A stretch of 27,757 nt of DNA from a virus. The stretch spans positions 1-27,757 of IMG/VR virus record IMGVR_UViG_3300043411_002715; one strand, written 5' to 3'. The notes below the pieces were generated by a model. The model made no database searches. It saw only the letters and a list, made by a program, of their open reading frames with translations, and was not told where the DNA came from. The position numbers were made by a program, and so were the translations under genes. Positions within the stretch are counted from its first letter, which is position 1; every line of letters starts with the position of its first letter. Below are positions 17,502 through 27,426 of the stretch, one piece after another.

Positions 17502-19859
17502 TTAAGAATTCCTCGTTGGTGGTTTAGCAACATTCATTGCACCTTTTGGACTTACTGTCTTGACTTGGACGCCCTTTATAGTTACATCACTATCAGAACT
17601 TTCCATTAAAATTGGACCTTTATTTCTAATAATCATTGGTTTTTCGCTCATCATACCTGCTATAACAAAACCTTCTTCACTCATTGATATAATCAAATCT
17701 GAATCAGATCCAGGATTCCCTCCACGTTCGGGAGTGTCTCCAGTAAATTGAGTGCTAACAAATTTTTTATCAACCACATTCACTCTCAACTCAAATCTTC
17801 CTTTATTCATCTGTTTTTCTTCTGAGGAACTATTATTATCATAAGAACCACCAATATTAAGCAAAAAATCTCCATCCGTTTGCATGACCATAGAACGACC
17901 ATTTTTATCCTTACCTAACCAAGATATTATAGATCCTGCTGTATCCAAAACTAAACTTTTTTGATCATAATTATCCTTTCCTATTGAAGCTTCTATAGAA
18001 CCTTCTAAATTAAAATGAGCACTTTTACCACCTACTGGACGAGCAGGCTCGCCGCCATTTGAAATTTCCGCATTAACCTCATCACCTGATATCGAAGAAT
18101 TAAAAGCATTTGAGTATGGTGGGTATTTATTCTCATCAAGATAGGATTTACCTGCTATTAAAGTACCTACACCATTTCCATCGCTTCCTCCTCCAGAATA
18201 AATGGCCGGAGGACCAGGCTCTATTGCTACTACGCCCATATATGTCGGAAAATCTGTTTTTCCTTTGCTTAGGAAACTTCTAAAGGATTCTAAATCAGTT
18301 GTTTCTTCAGTATTTAAACTATTAGGTATTGGCACCTCAAAAGGCTTCATGACTGATAAACCCTCTGGAAACCCTGCATCATTTAAAAATCTTGGTGGTA
18401 TATTAACTATTTTTATAGTATTTGCAATTAATCTTTCTGCTGCAGCAAACATATTATGATATTTTGTTGTATTAACCCTAACCTCTGTTACTGTAGAATC
18501 ATTCTGTGTAGGGAAGTAAGGAGATTCATCACCAACATTATACCTTACCCCAGTTTTTCTGTGAGTTATACCTTGAGCATTTTTATCAGGATAAACAATT
18601 TCCCCATTTTCATCTCTAAGTGTTACTGGTACTGGCTCGATAAACGATGGATTGCCATATGAAATATTTATTGAATCACCTGCACCAACGAAATTGGCTG
18701 AAGATACAAAAGGAATGTTTCCCGTATCTGATGATGCTGGTATGTTAACTTTCAACATACCCTCCTTATCAAGGTCCCAAACAAAATTTGTTTGGGATGT
18801 ACTTTTATCTGTCGATCTAGAATTAGTTGCGAGTTGAAAATGATATCCAATACCTCTTCGACTAATTCTTCTTGCTCTATCATAATTTATAGCTATTTGA
18901 TCATTTGGTACACGGTTAGATTCTCTGCCATATAATAATGTATTATAATTAATATCCAAAACATTGCCATTTATATCAACAACGTTACCACCTATAACTT
19001 CTATCAACTCATGTTCCGCCAAATGAAGAGTATTACCCTGCTCTCTATTTCTAGAATGTGTTTCAGCATTATCAAATGTTTTTAAATCATTTAGAGCTCT
19101 TTTAACTTCATTATCAAAACCCGTAAACATATAATCTGTTGAAAATTCATTGATTACCATTCTATATTCTGCCATCTCAACATTTCTTTTTCTATTTAAA
19201 TAACTTTTTCGCAAAGGTTGACTGCCAGTAAAAAAAGCGTATGGAGTTGTATTTTTTGCATAATTAGGATCTGCAAACAATGGAGTTTGTGTTAAGTCAG
19301 GTTTTGGAAATAAATTTCTATGTATTCCAGACATTCTTCTTACTGACCCAGATATTGTTTTTGAGGCATTTGAATATGCAACAATATCCTCAGATGAAGT
19401 CAGAAATGAAGATCTTGAGTTGTTTTTCTTTAAGTATGTACCTCCACCATTAACGGTGTTAATAATAACATCACCTTTTTCATTTAAATCTATTTCAGAT
19501 CCCTGATCTCCACGCAAAATTAATTGACCTTCTTTTAATGAAGGGTAAGCAAATGTTCCGTTTGGAACATCAGATGGTTTTCTTTTTTGAAAAACGTCCT
19601 GATGTAAATTTGGTTTTGGTATAAGTCCTGTTATTACCGTTACATCTCTACTTTTTCCTGATGTAAACATAGCAACAACCCTTGTTCCTATGTGAATTCC
19701 ATAAAACATGCCAGAATTACCATTTCCAGCATAATGTGGTAACGGAACTTCTGAAATAGTTGAATCAGAATTTGCATCAATTGGACTTAGTGAACAGGTA
19801 CCATTTCTATAATTTATAGAAACAACTATTGCCTCAAATATTTGCTCTGAAAAGATCAT
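17502..19859 (-). CDS. Baseplate central spike (gp5/gpV-like) with N-terminal OB-fold
   Basis: Trimeric spike expected at the tip of the tail tube. Residues about 5-85 show the OB-fold of gp5/gpV/VgrG proteins: EAIVVSINYRNGTCSLSPID, VPLPHYAGNGNSGMFYG, then GTRVVAMFTSGKSRDVTVITG. A glycine-rich linker follows (QGSEIDLNEKGDVIINTVNG, near 118-138). The middle (about 150-600) is not recognised. Residues about 605-785 carry regular short strands of a spike beta-helix type (LEGSIEASIGKDN, AGSIISWLGKDKNGRSMVMQ, TDGDFLLNIGGS). No lysozyme domain like that of T4 gp5 is visible, and no HxH iron-binding tip was found near the C-terminus. Its ATG overlaps the hub stop (TAATG). Hub followed by spike is the expected gp27-gp5 or gpD-gpV neighbourhood. 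The spike call is strong; the middle section is open. Confidence 0.87.
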   Translation of the reverse strand: MIFSEQIFEAIVVSINYRNGTCSLSPIDANSDSTISEVPLPHYAGNGNSGMFYGIHIGTRVVAMFTSGKSRDVTVITGLIPKPNLHQDVFQKRKPSDVPNGTFAYPSLKEGQLILRGDQGSEIDLNEKGDVIINTVNGGGTYLKKNNSRSSFLTSSEDIVAYSNASKTISGSVRRMSGIHRNLFPKPDLTQTPLFADPNYAKNTTPYAFFTGSQPLRKSYLNRKRNVEMAEYRMVINEFSTDYMFTGFDNEVKRALNDLKTFDNAETHSRNREQGNTLHLAEHELIEVIGGNVVDINGNVLDINYNTLLYGRESNRVPNDQIAINYDRARRISRRGIGYHFQLATNSRSTDKSTSQTNFVWDLDKEGMLKVNIPASSDTGNIPFVSSANFVGAGDSINISYGNPSFIEPVPVTLRDENGEIVYPDKNAQGITHRKTGVRYNVGDESPYFPTQNDSTVTEVRVNTTKYHNMFAAAERLIANTIKIVNIPPRFLNDAGFPEGLSVMKPFEVPIPNSLNTEETTDLESFRSFLSKGKTDFPTYMGVVAIEPGPPAIYSGGGSDGNGVGTLIAGKSYLDENKYPPYSNAFNSSISGDEVNAEISNGGEPARPVGGKSAHFNLEGSIEASIGKDNYDQKSLVLDTAGSIISWLGKDKNGRSMVMQTDGDFLLNIGGSYDNNSSSEEKQMNKGRFELRVNVVDKKFVSTQFTGDTPERGGNPGSDSDLIISMSEEGFVIAGMMSEKPMIIRNKGPILMESSDSDVTIKGVQVKTVSPKGAMNVAKPPTRNS

Positions 19860-22800
19860 TATTTAAATCCAATACTAATATCATTTTGTTTTTGAATACC
19901 AACATCGACAGCATTACTAATATCTAGTATACCAATTTCAATTATATTTGAGACCTTAAAGGAAATTGATGAAATTAATTTATTTTCCGATTTAATATCA
20001 AGCCAACTTCTTTGCTTTGGCCCTCCCTTGGGAAAAATTGCTTCATAATCACCAAGACCAACTAATTTACTATCCAAGACTTGGGCGTTTAAAAGACTTG
20101 GATTTAAAAATTGAATTTCGCTTGTGCTTCCATTATCTTCCATGTAAACAATTTGCTCTGCAAGTTTATCATTAGGTATTGATACAATAGGAAGTCCATT
20201 TGGCAAGATCATTGGAACCACACCTTTTGTTGTCCCTACATCAACACCTATTCCCCGCCGAACTCCAGCCGATGTATCTAATATATCATCAATAATGCTT
20301 GTTGGCTTAGTTTGTGTCAAAGTAACTGGTTCTTGTAACAACTTTTTAACTATATTAAGATTATTTCTAACAATTTCTTCATCAGGATCTGATCTGCCTC
20401 TAACAAATCCCCTAATAAGCACAATTCTATTGCCTATTAATAGGCTACTTAAATCGGCCATCATGTTAGTAAACCTTACTGCATTATCTTTGTAATCTAA
20501 TAAAACAGAAATGTTTTCATCAGTAATCTCTACATTTTGTGGAAACACCAAACTACTATCTGGCTGTAGGGTTTGATAATTGTCATCTCCTTTTTGATTT
20601 CTATAAACAAGTATATTTCCTGCCATAGGATCTTTTGTAAACTGTTGCCCGATTACATCTAATGGACTAGGTAAATAATTTCCTGGTGGGTGGCCAAATT
20701 CTAAATTTAATGTTGTTGTGAAAATTTGACCAATTTCATAATCATGCTGAACACCTCTTACATAATACAAAAGACCTTTGCTTGGAATATAAACAACATC
20801 TCCGGGTTCATAATATTCATTACCAACAATAACAACATTACCTTGATTAATCTTAACTCTTTGAAGTTGAAGCTCTAAGATGGCATATGGTTTAGCCTGT
20901 AATTCAGAATCACTTGCGAATGGGAGAGATCTGTTGCCGCCATGCTTATATCCATATTGCCTCCATAAATCAAAATCTGTAGCTCCTGCCCAAAAATACC
21001 TTTCTTGATATGCAGATTGCAAAGAATCACCAACAATAGGTGCATCACCAACTACGTCTATTCTACAAAAATCTGGTGGTTGTTCTGTGTATGTACAGCT
21101 GATTATATCTTCATCATAAATGATATATCTTTTTCCTGAACCTGGCCCTAATAAATTTTTTGTATCATCCTCAATTAAATGATCAAATAAAGTCCCTTGG
21201 TTAACATCACCTGTAAAAATATCAGTTATTGTTTTTACAGTACTACTTGCTCTATCTAAAACATCAATAATTTTATTTGTAGAATTAATAACGCCTGATA
21301 GAAGACCAGTAGCTTTAGCTTCCTTTATTGCTGTAAATTCCCCTGATAATATTTCTTCAACTTGTTCCAACTCATCTTGTTTTTCTTGATTTCTTTGCAA
21401 GATAGTTACCAAATTATCCCGATCTGATATGGTTTTTTGTAATTTTTGTAAATAATTATTAGCTTTAGTTATATTATCAGTTTCAGAAGAGGATGATGTT
21501 GAATTATTATTAAATATAAAATCAGATGTCTGGAATTTTCCACCATTTGTAACTAAGTCTGATGCTGGATCTATTCCAGATATTTTAACAAAATTTTCTC
21601 TCAATAAATTTAGATTTGAGGCGTTTGCAATTTTTATTGGATTAACAGATGATGGTTGTGTTGCCACTGTCAAAAGATCATTTGTTAAGCCAACACTCTC
21701 TTGAAATATGGGATCAAATGAACCCAATAATGTTGTTGTATCTCCATTTAAAATATCTCCGTTCTTCCCTAATCCAGCCTCTAAGTTCAACCCATTACCA
21801 AGAACTTGACTTCCTGTGTCAATAATATTACCTATAGAAAATTGAAACTTGCCATCAAGAAGATCTAGCTGCCCAGATGCTCCTACTTCATTTACACCAA
21901 AAAATTTTAAACTAGCTTTGCCTGAGGCTGAACCTGCCAGTAGAATGTTATTACTAACACTAGGATTGAAATTAGGAATTAGGGTTCTGTCTGGGTATTT
22001 ATTCAAAAGCAAGCTAAGTAGCACTATTCTGAGGTTTAGACTATGAATCTCCATTCTTAGGCTAGAAGTTCTTGATTGAAAAATCTGAGTTAGAAACTCA
22101 GGAATAATACTCTTGTTAGTATCTTGGCTTATCTGAAATAGTCTTTCTAAGACTGTAAGTGGAGTTTTATTCCATTGTGGCGGACGAAATTCCAAATGCC
22201 CCTGTGAGTTGCAAAAAAATTCAAGATTAATAAATTTGGCTGCCTCAGAACATTTATCATAAACACTTATAAAGTTGCCTTTAAAAATTTTATAATCAGC
22301 ATCTTTTATTTTAAAAATAAAAGGACGTATATCTGTTTGTTCATCATATTGATCTGAAACGATAAATAAATTTTGATCTCTGTTTAATCTAACATCTTCA
22401 ATTCTTCTTTGTGCTCCAACCAAAGTCATGGCTCTAGTGATTTGATGATCAGCTGTATAATTTCCTGTTAGTGGTAAAGTCTTGCTTTTTCCAAATAAAT
22501 TAAAATTTTGTGTGATAATATCTGAAGATGATACAGTACCACTGCTCATTAAAATATTTATTTGTTCTGATATGCCACTTTCAATAGATCTTCTTTCCTC
22601 TATCAAGGAATTTAATAATATTCCACCAGCATTATTTGAGCTCTGTAGACGTCTGATTAACGCATCGAGTTGAGCTCTTCTTTGTTGAAGTTGTCTAACT
22701 TTTTCATTTAATCCATTTCTTAATATATTTGAATTTGCTGTTTGTAATAATGTTTGACTACTCATTGTAATCATTCTGTATGGCCTAAAGTTTCCGAAAT

Positions 22801-24673
22801 GATTATTTTGTCTTTTTACAACATCTAATACTGCAGCTAATGGATCTGATGAATTAAGACTACCGTTATTTTGACTAATGTTGTGAGCTTGGTATGCTTG
22901 ATTAACGAAGGTTTCAATATTATAGGGTTGACCAACTATCAAAATGCTTAATATATTTGCTATATCTAAATTATTTAACACATCTTGAGCAACACTTAGT
23001 CCATACACTTGATTATGTAAAGCTTGTGAAACTTCATGCTCATGATAAGGATCAATTATATTGACCCCAGCTGTTGCTGTAATAATACCTTCTTTCCAAC
23101 GATACACTAATCCATGAGGATGCTGTAGAACCTTAGTTCCAGATAATGAACCACCCTTATTATATTGACCTTGAAGTAAATTGTTTTCTGTCGCTATTTG
23201 ACCATTTAATATTCCTGAATCATAAAAAAGTAATCCATTTTTTATTAAATATTTATTTTCTTCTAATAATTGTGGCCCTGATGCAGATAAAACACTTCCT
23301 GTGGCGTCAACCTTAATCTCATAAGGCGTGAGAGGATCTTCTAAAATACCTTGTGGATCTTGTAAGGCTGGTGTCATCATAAACCTAGACCAAGTTAACC
23401 ATCCCATATTATTTGTACATGAAGCTTTCAAAACCCATCTTCCGTTACTCCAAGACTCACTAATATTAGTGATATATCCGCCATATACATGGCGCATACC
23501 AAAAGAATTATCTGAAAATTGTCTAATGTTTTTATATGTTTCTAAATCTATATTGCCATTTGTAAATAATATCCTTTCAGCTTCAAAAATAGTTTCGTCT
23601 AATGAGAAAAAATCTTTATCTAAAATATTGTTTTCTTTAGAGAAATCTTGTACCGTCTTATTGCCCCGAATATAAAAATGGACTCCATCACCACTGCTTA
23701 CGAAAGGTTTGCCTAAATAAAATAATCGCAATCTATTTCTAATATAATTAACATCAATATCAGGATCTAGATTTCCCAATCCTAACAATTCAAGCCCAGC
23801 ACCGAGTACACTTCTTGCATCAATCGGTGGCGCCTCAGGATCAGATAAACTACTTAATAATCCGATAGTTCCAACTAAAGCTTCTTCTATGGATAATTCT
23901 ATATCTTCTTCATTAACATTCATTACTTGATAAGGATCTTCTAATGAGAAACTTGCTCCAGTTGGCTCTGTGTTAAGATTTGTCTCTGTGTTAAAACCAG
24001 AATACATGCCTATTTCAATAACTCCTGTACCAGGACCTGTTTCATAATTATCAATATTATTTGGATCAACAATCCATGTTGTTAATTGTAAATTTCCAGC
24101 AAATGAATTTCTTTCTAATAAAAGTAAAACATCTTGTTTTAAATCATCATATCCTAAGTTAGATAGATTTTCAGAAAATAAATTTACAACCTGATTAAAC
24201 AAACTTGAATTTAAATTAGATTCACTTGGCAAAACTAAATGTTTTGCATTATCTAATAATGACGCAAATAATGATAAATTTACCTCTGAACTTTGTTGAA
24301 AGTAATTCTCCACTTTAGTTAAGCTTTCATAAGCTCTTATTTGAGCTACTTTTAATGCAAAAAGAGCTTTCGTAGCTCTTAGCAACATTTTTTCGGTTCT
24401 ATCTAGCCACTGTAAATCATTAGTGTCTTTAAACGAAGAAAATGCCTTCTTTTTTACCAAAATTGATGCTTGTGGAGCGAGATTAACTATTTTTCTTTCG
24501 TTAGGCGAAGATGCGGTTACTTTATTTTCACCCAAAAACATGGAAACACCGTCACCAAACAAATTACTTTCATTATTGGAAGAATAATTGATAGCATATT
24601 TGCCATTTAATATATCCGTAAATATATTGTTAATGCTTGAGGATATTGTGCTTCCGTATTTTTTTTTAGACAT
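19859..24673 (-). CDS. Baseplate hub protein (gp27/gpD-like), greatly extended
   Basis: Hub protein that joins tail tube to spike. Features of the gp27/gpD fold appear in order but spread over 1604 residues: a first tube-like beta domain near 330-420 (MRHVYGGYITNISESW, WVLKASCTNNMGWLTWSR); a helical part near 546-590 (LSVAQDVLNNLDIANILSIL, GQPYNIETF); NSQGHLEFRPPQW near 818-832; and the last beta domain near 1230-1335 (QYGYKHGGNRSLPF, NEYYEPGDVVYIPSKGLLYY, then HDYEIGQIFTTTLNLEFG). T4 gp27 has about 390 residues. The extra length includes two coiled coils, near 653-710 (VRQLQQRRAQLDALIRRL) and 1070-1108 (LQKLQKTISDRDNLVTIL), a Gly/Ser-rich stretch near 900-1000, and a C-terminal tail of about 260 residues. 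ATG overlaps the previous stop (TAATG), with AAAGG upstream. The family call rests on pattern, context and the next gene being a spike. Confidence 0.82.
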   Translation of the reverse strand: MSKKKYGSTISSSINNIFTDILNGKYAINYSSNNESNLFGDGVSMFLGENKVTASSPNERKIVNLAPQASILVKKKAFSSFKDTNDLQWLDRTEKMLLRATKALFALKVAQIRAYESLTKVENYFQQSSEVNLSLFASLLDNAKHLVLPSESNLNSSLFNQVVNLFSENLSNLGYDDLKQDVLLLLERNSFAGNLQLTTWIVDPNNIDNYETGPGTGVIEIGMYSGFNTETNLNTEPTGASFSLEDPYQVMNVNEEDIELSIEEALVGTIGLLSSLSDPEAPPIDARSVLGAGLELLGLGNLDPDIDVNYIRNRLRLFYLGKPFVSSGDGVHFYIRGNKTVQDFSKENNILDKDFFSLDETIFEAERILFTNGNIDLETYKNIRQFSDNSFGMRHVYGGYITNISESWSNGRWVLKASCTNNMGWLTWSRFMMTPALQDPQGILEDPLTPYEIKVDATGSVLSASGPQLLEENKYLIKNGLLFYDSGILNGQIATENNLLQGQYNKGGSLSGTKVLQHPHGLVYRWKEGIITATAGVNIIDPYHEHEVSQALHNQVYGLSVAQDVLNNLDIANILSILIVGQPYNIETFVNQAYQAHNISQNNGSLNSSDPLAAVLDVVKRQNNHFGNFRPYRMITMSSQTLLQTANSNILRNGLNEKVRQLQQRRAQLDALIRRLQSSNNAGGILLNSLIEERRSIESGISEQINILMSSGTVSSSDIITQNFNLFGKSKTLPLTGNYTADHQITRAMTLVGAQRRIEDVRLNRDQNLFIVSDQYDEQTDIRPFIFKIKDADYKIFKGNFISVYDKCSEAAKFINLEFFCNSQGHLEFRPPQWNKTPLTVLERLFQISQDTNKSIIPEFLTQIFQSRTSSLRMEIHSLNLRIVLLSLLLNKYPDRTLIPNFNPSVSNNILLAGSASGKASLKFFGVNEVGASGQLDLLDGKFQFSIGNIIDTGSQVLGNGLNLEAGLGKNGDILNGDTTTLLGSFDPIFQESVGLTNDLLTVATQPSSVNPIKIANASNLNLLRENFVKISGIDPASDLVTNGGKFQTSDFIFNNNSTSSSSETDNITKANNYLQKLQKTISDRDNLVTILQRNQEKQDELEQVEEILSGEFTAIKEAKATGLLSGVINSTNKIIDVLDRASSTVKTITDIFTGDVNQGTLFDHLIEDDTKNLLGPGSGKRYIIYDEDIISCTYTEQPPDFCRIDVVGDAPIVGDSLQSAYQERYFWAGATDFDLWRQYGYKHGGNRSLPFASDSELQAKPYAILELQLQRVKINQGNVVIVGNEYYEPGDVVYIPSKGLLYYVRGVQHDYEIGQIFTTTLNLEFGHPPGNYLPSPLDVIGQQFTKDPMAGNILVYRNQKGDDNYQTLQPDSSLVFPQNVEITDENISVLLDYKDNAVRFTNMMADLSSLLIGNRIVLIRGFVRGRSDPDEEIVRNNLNIVKKLLQEPVTLTQTKPTSIIDDILDTSAGVRRGIGVDVGTTKGVVPMILPNGLPIVSIPNDKLAEQIVYMEDNGSTSEIQFLNPSLLNAQVLDSKLVGLGDYEAIFPKGGPKQRSWLDIKSENKLISSISFKVSNIIEIGILDISNAVDVGIQKQNDISIGFK

Positions 24674-25611
24674 TACTTATTACCTTTGATTATTCCATTT
24701 CTACTTAATGGAACTGCATTAATTACTTTTTTTTGAGATTCTTGCGTTTCCTTTATTTTGGATGTTGCTGAATTGATTATATCTGGATTTGATTGATTTA
24801 ACTGTCCTTTAAAAATAACTCTTTCTGAATTTGTTTCAAAAGAAAGTTCATTTGGTTGCGGACCATCCCTTGGTATAGAAGCAGAGATTGGCTGACCGCT
24901 ACTATCAACAGGACTTCTATGCCATGGCATAAAATTAGTTCTTGTTCCGCTCCTTTTAGTTACCATAAATGTAAACTGGTAATTGAATATTCCAGGAGAG
25001 CTCGCATTTTCATCAACTCTAAAATTTTTAAAATAACCTGTAAATTTTTCACCTTGCCAATACAAGATCATGCTAACAGCAAAGGCGCCTATTGATGGAA
25101 TTAACTCTATTGAGTTTGGATTATTTTCCGTAATTCCTAATGCAGAATTTGTTATTTGTTCTATGGCAGATTTTGTTCCATCTACAATATCTGAAAAACC
25201 ACCTTGAGTCAATTCATTTAATATTGATGTTATTCCTGTACCAACATTTAATTTTGATGTGTCTGATATTGCACTTTGTGTTACATCAGATAATAAAACT
25301 GAGCGTTCCAAGAGTATTTTATTAAATTGACTTATTTCATTTTTGTATATAGCATAAAGAATATTTATCGCCTCAATACCTCCAGAACCTGTGGAGCCAC
25401 CAGCTTGTATTTCAGAAAGTTGCTCTCCCCAATACTGAACTGCATATCCACCTTTAGTTAGGGTTTCGCTAATAATTTTTGTATTTTGTATGTTGAATGT
25501 TTCTGGATTAACATATACTGGTACTACTGCTCTGCCAACCAAATCATCTCTACTTAAAGACTCTACGGTTAATGGTATTAAAAATTTCATAATGCGACGC
25601 GATACTGTCAT
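24673..25611 (-). CDS. Putative tail-tube/baseplate hub adaptor (XkdP/gp53-like N-terminal pattern, no LysM seen)
   Basis: A 312-residue protein between tape measure and hub. Its N-terminal half has VYVNPETFNIQNTKIISETL followed by GGYAVQYWGEQLSEIQAGG. This 'NP..i......G....YWGe.L..i...G.tG' pattern is one I associate with tail-tube-proximal baseplate proteins, including LysM-bearing ones, but no LysM repeat is visible. The second half contains IGAFAVSMILYWQGEKFTGYFKNF and FNYQFTFMVTKRSGTR, then NFMPWHR, consistent with a tube-like beta fold. A perfect TAAGGAG site five bases before the ATG at 25611 supports this start; a second Met (codon 25590-25588) would give MKFLIPL but has no comparable site. 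Expected role: end of the tail tube at the baseplate, like T4 gp48/gp54/gp53. The name is tentative; structural membership of the module is firm. Confidence 0.65.
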   Translation of the reverse strand: MTVSRRIMKFLIPLTVESLSRDDLVGRAVVPVYVNPETFNIQNTKIISETLTKGGYAVQYWGEQLSEIQAGGSTGSGGIEAINILYAIYKNEISQFNKILLERSVLLSDVTQSAISDTSKLNVGTGITSILNELTQGGFSDIVDGTKSAIEQITNSALGITENNPNSIELIPSIGAFAVSMILYWQGEKFTGYFKNFRVDENASSPGIFNYQFTFMVTKRSGTRTNFMPWHRSPVDSSGQPISASIPRDGPQPNELSFETNSERVIFKGQLNQSNPDIINSATSKIKETQESQKKVINAVPLSRNGIIKGNK

Positions 25612-25616
25612 TATAG

Positions 25617-25623
25617 CTCCTTA
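25617..25623 (-). promoter_or_regulatory. Near-perfect Shine-Dalgarno site (TAAGGAG) of the adaptor gene
   Basis: The minus strand reads TAAGGAG, five bases before the ATG at 25611, and its first three bases are the stop codon of the tape-measure gene. It is the best match to the bacterial anti-Shine-Dalgarno sequence in the window. It decides the start over the in-frame Met at 25590 and indicates a bacterial host. Confidence 0.75.
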
Positions 25624-27426
25624 AGGGCCAAACAAATTACTTCCCTGTCTTCTTGTTAAATATTCACTTAATTTTTGAACTAATGAATCTATAGATACTT
25701 TCAGTCCATTTATCGCGTTATCTCCATTCGGATTTGAGACGTTTAATGTAGTTCCACTTAATGCTGTAGCTACAGACATTCCAATTTCATCAATATTACC
25801 TATTTTTTCAGCCAATTTATTTAAGCCATCACCTGTTGAAGATTGTAACTTATTTAATACACCCTCAAAGTCAAACTTCATTTCTTCTGGAGCTCTTGCG
25901 TTTAAATCTTTTAATATTTGTTGAGCCTCAGGGGAATCCATTGCTGTTTTTTGAAATTCTGAAAACACACCACTTAAGGAATCTCCACTTATTCTTAGAC
26001 TTTCAATCAAAAGCTTATTCATAAGTTGTAATTCGGCATAAGTACCTGCTGTTGAAGCCGCCGTTTTTTCCTCAAAACTAAGTGTTTTGCTTTGACCTGT
26101 CATTGCCTCCTGTAATTGTTTTCCAAGCTCTGCTTGTAAATCAGCATCACCTTTTGTTGTGGCTTCACCAAGTTGTTGAAGTAACTCTAACGTTCTGTCT
26201 TGGTCAGCAGTATCTGCAATACCATATAATCCCTTTAACAGTTCTGTTTGAGTATAAAATGTCTTTTGAAGGGCTGGATCCTCAGCAGCTTGTTGAACCG
26301 TTATTATTTGGCCACCTGTAAACGATGATATTGTCTTTTTAACAGCATCAGCTAATTTTGCTGCTATTTGACCCTGATCCGTTTCTCCTTTTTGAGATTT
26401 TAAAAGCTCAGATCTCAAACCAATACTAGCACCTAGCGCTCCTCCGCCAGAACCGATATCTAAGCCACCACGTTGAAAGGTAATATACGCAGCGGAATAG
26501 TCTGATGTTAGTTTTGCTAATGATGTACTTAAACTTTCTGATAATTCTATTGCATTCATAAATCCTAATCCCATAGTATTTAATGAAGTGGCAAAACTTT
26601 GTAAAATCGGTTTGCCAAAGTTTGCAGTTACACCCAATTTAGTAAATTTAGAAGAAACTCCTTCTAAACTTCTGGCTACATCAGTTACCCTAATTCCAGT
26701 TTCTGACGAAACTTCTCCAAACATGCTCATTTGTTCAGCTGATTTTTGTGAACTTAACCCTTGCTTTGTCATAGCATTACCTAATAGATCAAGATAACTT
26801 TCCGTTGAGAGACCTATTGATTTTGAGTGCAAAAATGATGTATTTAGTAAATCCATACTACCTGCAGCAGAATTTATAGTATCTGTCATATGTTCTAATG
26901 GGATTCCAGCTTGTTCTAATCCCTTAACTGCTGCAATTCTATCTGCAGGTGTTATAAAGCCGAATTCCGCAGATGCATAATCTTGAGCTGAATTTATTAT
27001 GTAATCAGAAAATCTTTTTGCTGATTCAAAACTACCATTAAATTTTGTAACACTATCAAATAATGTTGCATTAAGCTCTCTGGAAAAACCTGTAACAGAA
27101 TCGATTCCTTTACCAACGGAATTAAATATTCCGGCTAATCTTGCTCCATTACCAATAATTAGCTCGAAGAGATCTCCTAGTTTAGAGAAACTACCACTAA
27201 TTAAACCAAAATCTAAACCTAATGTTAAACTACTCCCAAGTTCCCCGATTGATGTCGTTAAATTTTTAACAACAGAGACACTTTTTTCAACGGAATTTAT
27301 TAAGGTATCAAAACCAATTCCACCCTTTAATGCTTGATTATTCAAATCATTTAAAGCACCAGATGCACTCTCTATGGCCTCCTCAATACTACTTAAAACA
27401 CCAGATATTTTACTTACTTCCGCCAT
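25621..27426 (-). CDS. Tail tape measure-like protein
   Basis: Protein expected to fill the tail tube and set its length. The 601 residues are almost entirely helical in pattern, Ser/Ala/Leu-rich, with no cysteine seen, small hydrophobic stretches near residues 62-110 (LTLGLDFGLISGSF, LFELIIGNGARLAGIF) and Gly-rich turns (GGLDIGSGGGALGASIG, near 325-345). The stretch from ADRIAAVKGLEQAGIPLEHM through LLNTSFLHSKSIGLS to GVSSKFTKLG follows the rhythm of PhageMin_Tail-type tape measures. At about 1.5 angstrom per residue it predicts a tail near 90 nm, close to T4, whose gp29 has 590 residues. No peptidase or lysozyme insert is visible. ATG overlaps the preceding stop (TAATG), with GGAG upstream. 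Position before hub and spike genes is typical. An alternative would be another helical tail protein. Confidence 0.78.
   Translation of the reverse strand: MAEVSKISGVLSSIEEAIESASGALNDLNNQALKGGIGFDTLINSVEKSVSVVKNLTTSIGELGSSLTLGLDFGLISGSFSKLGDLFELIIGNGARLAGIFNSVGKGIDSVTGFSRELNATLFDSVTKFNGSFESAKRFSDYIINSAQDYASAEFGFITPADRIAAVKGLEQAGIPLEHMTDTINSAAGSMDLLNTSFLHSKSIGLSTESYLDLLGNAMTKQGLSSQKSAEQMSMFGEVSSETGIRVTDVARSLEGVSSKFTKLGVTANFGKPILQSFATSLNTMGLGFMNAIELSESLSTSLAKLTSDYSAAYITFQRGGLDIGSGGGALGASIGLRSELLKSQKGETDQGQIAAKLADAVKKTISSFTGGQIITVQQAAEDPALQKTFYTQTELLKGLYGIADTADQDRTLELLQQLGEATTKGDADLQAELGKQLQEAMTGQSKTLSFEEKTAASTAGTYAELQLMNKLLIESLRISGDSLSGVFSEFQKTAMDSPEAQQILKDLNARAPEEMKFDFEGVLNKLQSSTGDGLNKLAEKIGNIDEIGMSVATALSGTTLNVSNPNGDNAINGLKVSIDSLVQKLSEYLTRRQGSNLFGP

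Noticed and set aside
23328-23675. Plus-strand open frame of 115 codons, the longest on that strand
   Set aside because: Fully antisense to the hub gene, whose recognisable tube-domain motif overlaps it; no neighbouring plus-strand genes.
25588-25590. Later start for the adaptor gene at MKFLIPL
   Set aside because: The upstream ATG at 25611 has a near-perfect TAAGGAG site at correct spacing; the later Met has none.
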